Positions 35,662 through 43,392 of a DNA stretch of 56,156 bases are shown here, piece after piece. Under the pieces are notes generated by a model. The model saw only the letters and a list, made by a program, of their open reading frames with translations. It ran no database searches and was not told the DNA's origin. This stretch comes from Desulfuromonas sp. (GTDB lineage: Bacteria; Desulfobacterota; Desulfuromonadia; Desulfuromonadales; UBA2294). The stretch covers positions 1 through 56,156 of the forward strand of contig PKTZ01000163.1 in the NCBI GenBank assembly GCA_002868925.1, written 5' to 3'. Position 1 is the first letter of the stretch. Every line of letters starts with the position of its first letter. Position numbers and translations under genes: made by a program.

Positions 35662-38535
35662 TTGCGGATGAGCAGTCTCAAAACGAAAGCTTTTCAAGGC
35701 CTGTTTGTCATTTTCTGTCTGAGTGCCGCGATGGTGCTCTATGTTGGCGTTCGTGAAGTCGGCCCGGCATTGGGCGAGGCTAAAGAACAATCCGTTGACA
35801 ATATTTTTCGGCTGGTTGATCTGAATGTAATCGATACTTATAACTATTTACTTAATGAAAAAATTGCTGATATCGATCGCTATAAGCAGAGGCTTTACAG
35901 TGATGTCGAATTAGCCGTAATCACTTTTGATCAGCTTGACAGGTCCGGGGTTGACCGATCTGTGGCACAGGAGTCCGCCCTTAAGTGGATTCTTCAGACA
36001 AGAGAAAAGCTTAACACAGACTGGCGGATTATTAGTAAGTCTGGCCAGTATATCAGCCATCCCGACACGCAACGCATCGGGACTTCAGCCCTCAAGGTGA
36101 AGGATCTTTTCGGCCGGCCTGTGGTCGAAAAGGTTTCCTCCGATGATTTCAACCAAAAATCCGAATACATTGTCTTCAATGACCCGTTCAAAAGGGGCGG
36201 AAAGCAGCTCGGTATATTCTATTATTTTTCTACCTGGGACTGGGTCATTGCCCATATGGTTGATTTGGGTGATGTTGAATTTAACTACAATCAAAAACAG
36301 CAGGAAGTTCTGCAGGACCTCCAAAACAGCTTCAACCAGATAAACCTGCCCGGCAACGGCAGCGCCTTTATATTTAACAGTCAACTGCAAAGCCTCGTTG
36401 CCCCGAAAAAAAGTTTTTCAGATACCTATCTGCCGCAACTGGATAAAATCCAGAAGCAGATCATTGCGAATGTCAAAACCTCATCGGACGGCGAGGCCTC
36501 CCCGTCTTTTATACTGATTGAAAATGAGCTGCCGGGGAAGGACTCTTTGCAGGTCTATGCTTCTTATTCGGAGCTCTTTGACTTTTACACGGCTGTTGCA
36601 AGTCCCGAAGCAGCACTGATCAAACCTGTCTCCAACCTGCTGTGGCAGCAGGGGACAGTAGTGGCCTTGATTTTTTTAATCGGGTTCATGCTCGCCCTCA
36701 TGTATCTCAATAAAATTACGACTCCGCTGCTACAGCTTGTTGCAACGATGCGCAAAGTCTCCGAGACAGGCAACTATTCTTTGCGAAGCGACCGGGACTC
36801 CAATGATGAAATTGGTCTGCTCGTTGATGGTTTTAACGAGATGCTCCAGCAAATTGAAGTGCGGGGACATGAACTCGAGGATCACAAGAAATTTCTTGAA
36901 CAGACGGTTTCCGAAAGAACAGCAGAATTACATGAATCAGTAAAATCGCTTGAATTGGCCAAGCAAAGTGCGGATCTGGCGAATCAGTCCAAATCGACTT
37001 TCCTGGCCAACATGACGCATGAGTTGAGAACCCCCCTGGTCGGAATCATGGGCATGAATGAACTCATGATCGAAAGCCGACTTGACGATCACCAACGCTT
37101 CCTGGCCAAGACGATAGAGGGGTCTGCCCAGGACCTTCTTCAGTTGATCAACCAAATCCTCGATTTTTCCCGCATCGAAACGGATAACCTGCAGTTGCAT
37201 CCTGAACCGGTCGACCTTCTTGAACTGGTTGAAAATGTGGTTTTCCTGATCGGGAAAATCGCCTACCAAAAAGGATTGGATGTCGTCCTTAACGTTGACT
37301 CAGATGCCTCCTGGCAAGTTATGGCCGATCCTCAAAGAATACGGCAAATTCTGCTGAATCTTATTAGTAATGCCATCAAATTTACAGAGCAAGGGTATGT
37401 CGGTATAGAATTGACCCGTTCCGAGAATGATCATTTCTGCTTCAAAATATCAGATACTGGTATCGGCCTGACTGCTCAAGAGCAAGAGATTGTATTTGAA
37501 GCCTTCTCACAAATTGATGAGACCAGTGCGCGGGTTTTTGATGGCACCGGTCTCGGCCTTTCGATCGTCAGGGAGCTGGTTGAGCTTATGTCAGGCCAGG
37601 TCCGTGTTGAAAGCCAACCCGGTGTCGGTTCTATTTTCGAGGTTGAGCTAACTTTCCCCCTCGTACAGGAGACATTCATCCAACTCCCCGAGTCGCTGCA
37701 CGAAGAGTCGGCCCTTCTTTACGATCCTTGTCAGGCAACGCGTGATGCCTATCGAAAGCTTTTGTCCGACCTCGGGTTTTCCACAGTTCTTGTTTTTTCC
37801 GATACCGGCGATGCTTTACGAAAACTAGAATCAGCGGCGCAAGATAACAGCCCTTTCGAATTGGTGGTTTTGGCGAGTGGGGGCACCGGTTCTGAGCTTG
37901 ACAAGTTGATCCGACATGCAGAAAAGGCCAGCCGGACTCTTGTCTGCCTGCAGAAGGGCCTTACCGGGTCGACGGGACAGAGTGGTGTCATCTTCGTTTA
38001 TGGCCCCGCCCTCCGCCGGGACCTGATCAAGCATTATGTGCAGAATCAAGACGGGACAAACCAGGAAAGCCAACAGACGCTAGAACCTAACCCGGCGAGT
38101 CTTGAAAGAGTAACAGCCTCTCAAAACAGCCGTATCCTGATTGTTGATGACAAGGAGACGAACCGGATGCTGGTGCGCCTGATCCTTGATAAGTACGGCT
38201 GGGAATATGATGAAGCGGCTAACGCTGATGAAGTTTTTATTGCCATCGCCCACCAGGATTATAGTCTGATCCTCATTGACATCAACCTGCCCGGCACGGA
38301 TGGTATGCAAATAACACAATCTCTTCGCGAACAGGGGCTGGATACACCGATCTATGCGATGACCGCACATGGCGAAGAGCATGTCTTTGAGCTTTGTGTG
38401 AAATCAGGTATGCAGGGCATTCTGCGCAAGCCTTTCCGTAAAAGAGAGCTTCTGGCGATTTTGGAAAATCACCAGAAGCACGCGCAAGAGAACGATCAAG
38501 AGGATCATTCTCAACCCCTGCGATGCCTCAATTAG
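35662..38535 (+). CDS. Hybrid sensor histidine kinase (periplasmic sensor, HAMP, HisKA, HATPase, two REC)
   Basis: A 957-residue membrane kinase: TM1 (about 10-30), a roughly 300-residue periplasmic dCache-like sensor, TM2 (about 332-352), HAMP to about 410, coiled coil, HisKA with His453 in NMTHELRTP, and HATPase_c with NLISNAIKFTEQG, DTGIGL and GTGLGLSI. A receiver-like domain (about 680-785) lacks the acceptor Asp (VVLASGGT). A second receiver (about 825-935) is complete, with Asp829/Asp830, acceptor Asp873 (LILIDINLPG) and a C-terminal Lys (LRKPF). TTG at 35662 with GGGGGA eight bases upstream and ATG at 35668 are both possible starts. The output is through phosphorelay; no DNA-binding domain is present. 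Confidence 0.9.
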   Translation: MRMSSLKTKAFQGLFVIFCLSAAMVLYVGVREVGPALGEAKEQSVDNIFRLVDLNVIDTYNYLLNEKIADIDRYKQRLYSDVELAVITFDQLDRSGVDRSVAQESALKWILQTREKLNTDWRIISKSGQYISHPDTQRIGTSALKVKDLFGRPVVEKVSSDDFNQKSEYIVFNDPFKRGGKQLGIFYYFSTWDWVIAHMVDLGDVEFNYNQKQQEVLQDLQNSFNQINLPGNGSAFIFNSQLQSLVAPKKSFSDTYLPQLDKIQKQIIANVKTSSDGEASPSFILIENELPGKDSLQVYASYSELFDFYTAVASPEAALIKPVSNLLWQQGTVVALIFLIGFMLALMYLNKITTPLLQLVATMRKVSETGNYSLRSDRDSNDEIGLLVDGFNEMLQQIEVRGHELEDHKKFLEQTVSERTAELHESVKSLELAKQSADLANQSKSTFLANMTHELRTPLVGIMGMNELMIESRLDDHQRFLAKTIEGSAQDLLQLINQILDFSRIETDNLQLHPEPVDLLELVENVVFLIGKIAYQKGLDVVLNVDSDASWQVMADPQRIRQILLNLISNAIKFTEQGYVGIELTRSENDHFCFKISDTGIGLTAQEQEIVFEAFSQIDETSARVFDGTGLGLSIVRELVELMSGQVRVESQPGVGSIFEVELTFPLVQETFIQLPESLHEESALLYDPCQATRDAYRKLLSDLGFSTVLVFSDTGDALRKLESAAQDNSPFELVVLASGGTGSELDKLIRHAEKASRTLVCLQKGLTGSTGQSGVIFVYGPALRRDLIKHYVQNQDGTNQESQQTLEPNPASLERVTASQNSRILIVDDKETNRMLVRLILDKYGWEYDEAANADEVFIAIAHQDYSLILIDINLPGTDGMQITQSLREQGLDTPIYAMTAHGEEHVFELCVKSGMQGILRKPFRKRELLAILENHQKHAQENDQEDHSQPLRCLN

Positions 38536-38788
38536 GCACCAACAACAAAGCTTCTCGCATGCGCATAAACTGGATGCGATACCAAGCTGAATCCCTTTTT
38601 ATCGATCACAACTTAATAAAAACCACACAACTCCTTGTAAACAGAGTATGAGCTTGCAATATCAGGAAATCGGTCTCTAACACGAACCAATCCCCGCCCC
38701 CAAACTCCTGCCGCGACACGAAAAGAGACGTGATTTCTCCCCCCTTCTGTGTTAAGTTTTGTGGCGATTTTCACCAAGGGAGAGTGCA

Positions 38789-39721
38789 ATGTCCGAAACG
38801 ATCTACGATGTTATTATAATCGGTGGCGGCCCGGCCGGGCTGACCGCCGGTCTTTACACTTCACGCGCCAAACTAAAGACCCTGCTGCTCGAACGGATGA
38901 TCATGGGCGGCCAGGTCATGACCACGACCAAGGTCGAGAACTACCCCGGCTTCCCGGGCGGGATCGACGGCCCCGAGTTGATGATGAAGTTCCAGGAACA
39001 CTGCCAGGAGTTCGGGCTCGAAGTGGTCACCGGTGAGGCGGAAGGTCTGGTCGACAACGGCGACTATAAGAGCCTGACCGTCGACGGCAAGGAGATCAAG
39101 ACCCGGTCGGTGATCATCACCACCGGCGCCGAACCGAGCAAGCTCGGTATCGACGGCGAGGCGAGCCTGGTCGGTCGCGGCGTCTCCTACTGCGCCACCT
39201 GCGACGGCGCCTTCTTCCGCGATGTCGAGGTGGCGATCATCGGCGGCGGCGACACCGCGGCCGAGGAAGCCCTCTTCCTCACCCGCTTCGCGAGCAAGGT
39301 TTACCTGATCCACCGCCGCGACGAGCTGCGCGCCACCAAGATCCTGCAGGACCGGATCGCGTCGAACGAGAAGATCGAGGTTCTGTGGGACACGGTGGTC
39401 GAAAAAGCGAATGGCGACAACAGCGGACTGACCTCGGTCACCCTGAAGAATCTCAAGAGCGGCGAGAGCAGCGAACTGCCGCTGGCCGGCATGTTCATCG
39501 CCATCGGCGTCACCCCGAAGGCGCACTTTCTGGCAGAAATCCTGGAGCTCGACGCCGACGGTTACATCCTGACCGACGCCGAATGCCGAACCTCGATGCC
39601 GGGTGTCTTCGCCGCCGGTGACGTACGCAAGAAGATTCTCAAGCAGATCGCGACCGCGGTCGGTGACGGCGCCGTGGCGGCGATCATGGCAGAGAAATAC
39701 CTCGACGGTTTCGTCGAATAA
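38789..39721 (+). CDS. trxB: Thioredoxin reductase
   Basis: A 310-residue flavoenzyme reducing thioredoxin with NADPH. The FAD-binding start DVIIIGGGPAGLTAGLYTSRA, the redox-active CATCDGAFF, the second nucleotide fold VAIIGGGDTAAEEALFL, the HRRDELRAT NADPH motif and the C-terminal GVFAAGDVRKK FAD motif are intact. The ATG at 38789 follows AAGGGAGAGTGC; a ten-residue upstream extension is rejected. It is probably monocistronic, with a clear terminator 26 bases after the stop. Confidence 0.96.
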   Translation: MSETIYDVIIIGGGPAGLTAGLYTSRAKLKTLLLERMIMGGQVMTTTKVENYPGFPGGIDGPELMMKFQEHCQEFGLEVVTGEAEGLVDNGDYKSLTVDGKEIKTRSVIITTGAEPSKLGIDGEASLVGRGVSYCATCDGAFFRDVEVAIIGGGDTAAEEALFLTRFASKVYLIHRRDELRATKILQDRIASNEKIEVLWDTVVEKANGDNSGLTSVTLKNLKSGESSELPLAGMFIAIGVTPKAHFLAEILELDADGYILTDAECRTSMPGVFAAGDVRKKILKQIATAVGDGAVAAIMAEKYLDGFVE

Positions 39722-39747
39722 CAAAAATAAAAAACGATTCTTTCCAG

Positions 39748-39773
39748 AGCGGCCCTTGCGGGCCGCTTTTTTT
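39748..39773 (+). terminator. Terminator of trxB
   Basis: AGCGGCCC (39748-39755) and GGGCCGCT (39760-39767) form a perfect 8-bp stem with loop TTGC, followed by a seven-base T-run. Confidence 0.88.
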
Positions 39774-39843
39774 GTGCAATACTCATAACTATTCGAATTT
39801 ATTACATTCTATACGCCATATATCTTGAATTCAGGAGGGGAAA

Positions 39844-40530
39844 ATGCTGGCAAAAGTACTGTCCGGGGCACTGCTCGGGATCGACGCCTACCCGGTTGAG
39901 GTCGAAGTCGATATCGCCCAGGGGTTACCGCAATTCGCAACGGTCGGCCTGCCGGAAGGGGCGGTCAAGGAGAGCAAGGACCGGATCAAGTCGGCGATCA
40001 AAAATTCCGGCTACGAATTCCCGGCCCGCCGGATCACGATCAACCTGGCGCCGGCCGATATCCGCAAGGACGGCGCTGCTTTCGACCTGCCGATGGCGGT
40101 CGGCCTGCTGCAGGCGACCGGCACCCTCAAGCCGGAGCAGGAAAAACCCTACCTGCTGATGGGCGAACTCTCGCTCGACGGCCGGATCAAGCCGGTCCGC
40201 GGTGTCCTGCCGGTGGCGGTCGCCGCCCGTGACTGGGAGATCGCCGGCCTGATCGTGCCGCTGGAAAACGCCCGCGAAGGGGCGCTGGCCGGCGGCAAGC
40301 CGGTCTACGGCGCCGCCTCTCTCGGCGAAGTCGTCGACTTCATCGCCGGCAAAAACGTGATTGAGCCCTGCCGGGTCGAACCGGAAACCCTGTTCAACGA
40401 CCTGCTGAGCAGTGCCGAGGATTTTGCCGAGGTTCGCGGCCAGGAGCACACCAAGCGGGCTCTGGAAATTGCTGCTGCCGGCTCACACAACCTGTTATCG
40501 CGTTTATACCTTCACCACTTGGCGCGGTGA
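39844..40530 (+). pseudogene. comM: Truncated ComM (YifB) Mg-chelatase-like protein
   Basis: The first 216 or so residues are a normal ComM N-terminus: MLAKVLSGALLGIDAYPVEVEVD, FATVGLPEGAVKESKDRIKSAI, INLAPADIRKDGAAFDLPMA and the RGQEHTKRALEIAAAGSHNLL motif. In intact proteins this is followed at once by the Walker A loop. Here the match stops at about base 40495, and the frame adds only about a dozen unrelated residues before a TGA. The AAA+ ATPase, about 280 residues, is missing, so branch-migration activity in natural transformation should be lost. AGGAGGGGAAA is an excellent ribosome binding site, so the fragment may still be made. Confidence 0.82.
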
Positions 40531-40699
40531 GAACCTGGCTAAGCCGCTTGCCAAAGACCTGATCAACATGCTGAAGCAGAAAACCGAGGAGCAGGCCTAT
40601 AAAATTTATTTTGTGCCGACCTCCGGCCTGCGCGCAGCCGGTTGGCAGTTTGCTGACAACGAGTTGGTCGGCGAACCGCAACGGGTCAGCAAAGAATAA
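40499..40699 (+). pseudogene. Unidentified C-terminal coding fragment fused downstream of truncated comM
   Basis: In another frame from the comM remnant, about 66 codons read as a well-behaved protein end (WRGENLAKPLAKDLINMLK, then EEQAYKIYFVPTSGLRAAGW) to TAA at 40697-40699. It does not resemble the ComM C-terminus. An upstream continuation of the frame overlaps comM and looks like shadow coding, so the true 5' part is missing. It looks like the 3' end of a second gene joined to comM by a deletion or rearrangement. A terminator follows 30 bases later. Confidence 0.55.
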
Positions 40700-40728
40700 C
40701 TTTTTCAGAAAGATCCGTCCATTTATCG

Positions 40729-40755
40729 GGGATCCGTTTTCGGATCCCTTTTTTT
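40729..40755 (+). terminator. Terminator after the comM/fragment junction region
   Basis: GGGATCCG (40729-40736) and CGGATCCC (40741-40748) form a perfect 8-bp stem with loop TTTT, followed by seven T residues. Confidence 0.85.
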
Positions 40756-40870
40756 ATACCCTCCGCACCATCCAGTGAAATAGTTTTCACAAACTTTCCC
40801 GCTTTTATGACAGAACTTCTATTGTTGCCCGCCGCCTCTCTCATTAAAATGACCGTTCGAGAGGGAAGCA

Positions 40871-41122
40871 ATGAACTATAAAATCAATACACTCTATGTA
40901 AGCGATGTCACAATCAACGCGACCACGAAGTGCGCCAAGGAACATGCCTGTCTCTCCGGCGGTGGTGTCGGCCTCTGTTCGGTCGAGTACTGCATCAACC
41001 AGGGGCTGACCTTCGTTGAATGTGTCGATGAAAAAGAGTGTCCCTACTGCACCCCTTTCGGCAGCAGCAATATCTGCCTCTGCCCGGTCCGCAACGAGCT
41101 CTTCAACAAGTACAAGATCTGA
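40871..41122 (+). CDS. Nine-cysteine small protein of unknown function
   Basis: An 83-residue protein with nine cysteines: C21, C27, C36, C41, C51, C57, C60, C69 and C71, including ECPYC and ICLCP. The order is strict and no signal peptide is present, so the cysteines should bind a metal (zinc or iron-sulfur) in the cytoplasm and not form disulfides. GAGAGGGAAGC is a good ribosome binding site. No named family was recognised. It stands alone between two terminators, suggesting an independent transcript. Trimming at the N-terminus is unlikely because no internal start is well placed. Confidence 0.65.
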   Translation: MNYKINTLYVSDVTINATTKCAKEHACLSGGGVGLCSVEYCINQGLTFVECVDEKECPYCTPFGSSNICLCPVRNELFNKYKI

Positions 41123-41157
41123 TCAATCCCTGTTGCTGTAATTATTTACAATATAAA

Positions 41158-41184
41158 AAACCGGCCCTGTTAAGGCCGGTTTTT
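41158..41184. terminator. Bidirectional terminator between convergent genes
   Basis: AAACCGGCC (41158-41166) and GGCCGGTTT (41174-41182) form a 9-bp stem. T-runs lie on both outer sides in the respective directions, serving the nine-cysteine gene (plus) and the response regulator (minus). Confidence 0.8.
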
Positions 41185-41214
41185 CGTTATTCGCAGCTGG
41201 GATTAAATCGGTTT

Positions 41215-41592
41215 TCAGGCTGCCTTCTCCGGGCAGACCATGCGGGTCACCGCCAACAGCTGATTGGGACAGAACGGCTTGGTGACCCAGCCGGAGGCTC
41301 CCGCCTTGCGGCCTTCGGTTTTTAAATCGATCTGGGTCTCCGAGGTCAGCATGATGATCGGGATAAAGCGGTAGCCGGGTGTCTTGCGCAGGGCCCGGAT
41401 CAGCTCGAGACCGTTCATTTTCGGCATGTTGAGATCGGTTACGAGCAGGTCGATCTTGCATTCCTCGAGCATGCGCATCGCTTCTTGCCCGTTCGATGCT
41501 TCTACCACGATGTAACCGGCATCGGTTAGTGTTGATTTGAGAACCGTGCGAACCGTCGGCGAATCATCTACTGCCATCACTTTTTTCGACAT
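41215..41592 (-). CDS. Single-domain response regulator (CheY-like)
   Basis: A 125-residue stand-alone receiver with the acidic pair in VMAVDDSPTVRTVL, the phospho-acceptor Asp in LLVTDLNMPKMNG, the switch Thr in IIMLTSETQ and the conserved Lys in GWVTKPFCPNQL. No output domain is attached. DSPTVR and LNMPKMNG are close to chemotaxis-type or PatA-like CheY proteins. The partner kinase is not adjacent; the hybrid kinase at 35662 is about 3 kb away and unlinked. GGAGAACG precedes the ATG. It is separated from cpoB by a terminator. Confidence 0.92.
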   Translation of the reverse strand: MSKKVMAVDDSPTVRTVLKSTLTDAGYIVVEASNGQEAMRMLEECKIDLLVTDLNMPKMNGLELIRALRKTPGYRFIPIIMLTSETQIDLKTEGRKAGASGWVTKPFCPNQLLAVTRMVCPEKAA

Positions 41593-41894
41593 CGTTCTCC
41601 TCCCCGCAAGTAAAGGCGCGTCCTCTTTTCCCCGTTTTTATTTCGCTTAACGCCCCTTTTTCAGCACATCATCAGATAGGATCAAACACAGGAGCAACTG
41701 GTCCCCCTTTGTAAACAGTTTATGTTCAACCCATATCAAGGGACAATAGAAGTCCTGTTGACTTTTACGCACCCCGATGTGAACCCGGGTTGTCAACTTC
41801 ACAACCAACACAATTGACCTATTCTTTATCGACGGACCAAACAAAAAAAGACGGCCGGATGGCCGTCTCGAAGATAATTCTATTTTCCGTATTT
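41593..41894. other. Spacer between cpoB and the response regulator gene
   Basis: The 302-base spacer has the cpoB terminator (41843-41868) and an AT-rich leader for the response regulator. No gene or near-consensus promoter was identified. Confidence 0.45.
41843..41868 (-). terminator. Terminator of cpoB / tol-pal operon
   Basis: A perfect 8-bp stem on the minus strand (AGACGGCC at 41868-41861 with GGCCGTCT at 41856-41849, 4-base loop) is followed by seven T residues. Confidence 0.85.
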
Positions 41895-42686
41895 CTATTT
41901 CAACTTTTTCAACCGCTCGCCCGCTTTTTGTGCCGCATCTGTCCCCGGGTAGAGCTTCACCACTTTTTGCAGCAGGACCTTGGTGGTCGCGGCATCACCG
42001 AGCGCGCTGAATGCCAACGCCTGCTTCAGCTGGGCCGCGGCCGCCTTGTTGTGCTCCGGATACTCCTGCATGATTTTCTGGAATTGTAAAATGGCATCCT
42101 CGTACCGTGCCTCGCCATAATAAGCTTCACCGATCCAGTAGAGGGCATTGACCTTGAGCTCATTCTCCGGGTAGGTTTTGACAAAAGTCTGCAACGCCTG
42201 ACGGCCACGCTCGAACGACTCCTCTTTCTGAACCAGGGTCAGGGCGGCCTCGTACTCGGCTTTCGGATCGCCCTTTTGCGGCTCCGGCTCCGGTTCGGGT
42301 TGCGGCTTTGTGGCAACCGGCTGCGGCTTTGCTTCGAGCGCGGCAATCCGTTCATCGAAGTTATTAAGCTTTAGCTCCATTTCACTGCGCATCATGTTGA
42401 GCAGCTCGTGCAGCTGGTCCCGGGTGTGCTCGAGGTCATCGAAGCGACCCTGTAGTTTTTGAAACTCGACCCGCAGGGCATCGAGCTCAGCCTGTTGATC
42501 CGCCAACATCCTGGCCGTAGTCGCCTCGTCCTCCGTCGCCGGTGCAATGGTTGCCTGCTCGACCGCCTCCAGCCGGCGCTTCATCTCTTCGAGATCACGC
42601 TCGACCTTCGACGCCGCAGAAGCGGTCCCGACCACGAACAGCGCCAGGAGAACAAATAAGGGTAAGATATATTTGAATCGCATCAT
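41895..42686 (-). CDS. cpoB: Cell division coordinator CpoB (YbgF)
   Basis: A 263-residue periplasmic protein. A signal peptide (about 1-24, YILPLFVLLALFVVGTASA) is followed by coiled-coil heptads (about 25-115), a proline-rich linker (KPQPEPEPEPQKGD) and a C-terminal TPR region of three repeats (YEAALTLVQKEESFERG, NALYWIGEAYYGEARYEDAILQF, AAAQLKQALAFSALGD). This is the CpoB/YbgF design, which links Tol-Pal with peptidoglycan synthesis at division. Two adjacent ATGs (42686, 42683) are equally possible starts. A hairpin with T-run separates it from pal, so its transcription may be lower. Confidence 0.9.
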   Translation of the reverse strand: MMRFKYILPLFVLLALFVVGTASAASKVERDLEEMKRRLEAVEQATIAPATEDEATTARMLADQQAELDALRVEFQKLQGRFDDLEHTRDQLHELLNMMRSEMELKLNNFDERIAALEAKPQPVATKPQPEPEPEPQKGDPKAEYEAALTLVQKEESFERGRQALQTFVKTYPENELKVNALYWIGEAYYGEARYEDAILQFQKIMQEYPEHNKAAAAQLKQALAFSALGDAATTKVLLQKVVKLYPGTDAAQKAGERLKKLK

Positions 42687-42703
42687 CGTTGTTCCGAAAA
42701 CAG

Positions 42704-42730
42704 AAAAGGCCGCGCTAAACGCGGCCTTTT
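42704..42730. terminator. Hairpin terminator/attenuator between pal and cpoB
   Basis: AAAAGGCCGCG (42704-42714) and CGCGGCCTTTT (42720-42730) form an 11-bp stem with a 5-base loop. Only the stem itself contributes four T residues on the minus strand, so partial read-through to cpoB is plausible. Confidence 0.6.
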
Positions 42731-42748
42731 CCCTGATCAAGAAAAATA

Positions 42749-43264
42749 TTATTTGGCAACAAATTCAGCCCGACGATTCTTGGCCCACGCCATTTCGGCA
42801 TGACCGGGATCGAGCGGCTTCTCTTCGCCGTAAGAGATGGTCGACATCCGCGAGGAAGATACGCCGAGGGTCGTCATGTAGTTCATGGCCGCCTGCGCCC
42901 GACGCTCGCCGAGGGCGAGGTTGTACTCGTCCGAACCGCGCTCGTCGCAGTGCCCTTCGATGCGAACCTTGAGCCCCGGAATCGCCTTCATCACTTCCGC
43001 GTTCTGGGCCAGGGTCTTGCGTGTGGCTGAGGTCAGCACGTAAGAGTCAAAATCGAAATGAACCCGGGTCAGGTCGGATACCGTATAGGACCCTGCTCCC
43101 TCAACATCGGTCTCCTGCATACCGGAATCGGTCTGCTTCAGCGGCTCGGTCGCCGGCGCTTTCGTGGGCTGCGGCGTGGGTGCCGGCTTCTTGGCACAAC
43201 CGATGGTCAAAAGGGAGGCCAGTGTAACAAGCAATACAAAACGCATGACATTCATTTTCTTCAT
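42749..43264 (-). CDS. pal: Peptidoglycan-associated lipoprotein Pal
   Basis: A 171-residue outer-membrane lipoprotein. The signal peptide ends in the lipobox LLTIGC with Cys23, followed by a proline/threonine-rich linker and an OmpA-like peptidoglycan-binding domain (VHFDFDSYVLTSATRKTL, VRIEGHCDERGSDEYNLALGERRA, ISYGEEKP). GHCDERGSDEYN holds the diaminopimelate-contacting Asp and Arg. GAGGAGTGGACA precedes the ATG. It has its own likely promoter at 43359-43386 and works with TolB to keep the outer membrane tethered during division. Confidence 0.97.
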   Translation of the reverse strand: MKKMNVMRFVLLVTLASLLTIGCAKKPAPTPQPTKAPATEPLKQTDSGMQETDVEGAGSYTVSDLTRVHFDFDSYVLTSATRKTLAQNAEVMKAIPGLKVRIEGHCDERGSDEYNLALGERRAQAAMNYMTTLGVSSSRMSTISYGEEKPLDPGHAEMAWAKNRRAEFVAK

Positions 43265-43358
43265 TGTCCACTCCTCTATAAATTAACTTTGACGAAATTC
43301 ACTCCTGCAAAGAAAAAAGCAGCATAGCAAAATGTAATTCTATTTTGATGAAGCACTA

Positions 43359-43386
43359 ATTATACAGAACTCGTTTGAAAAAACAA
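43359..43386 (-). promoter_or_regulatory. Promoter for pal inside the tol cluster
   Basis: On the minus strand TTGTTT (43386-43381) and a perfect TATAAT (43364-43359) are 16 bases apart, and TG immediately before the -10 adds to its strength. Transcription would begin near 43352, about 88 bases before the pal ATG. Confidence 0.6.
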
Positions 43387-43392
43387 CCTCCT

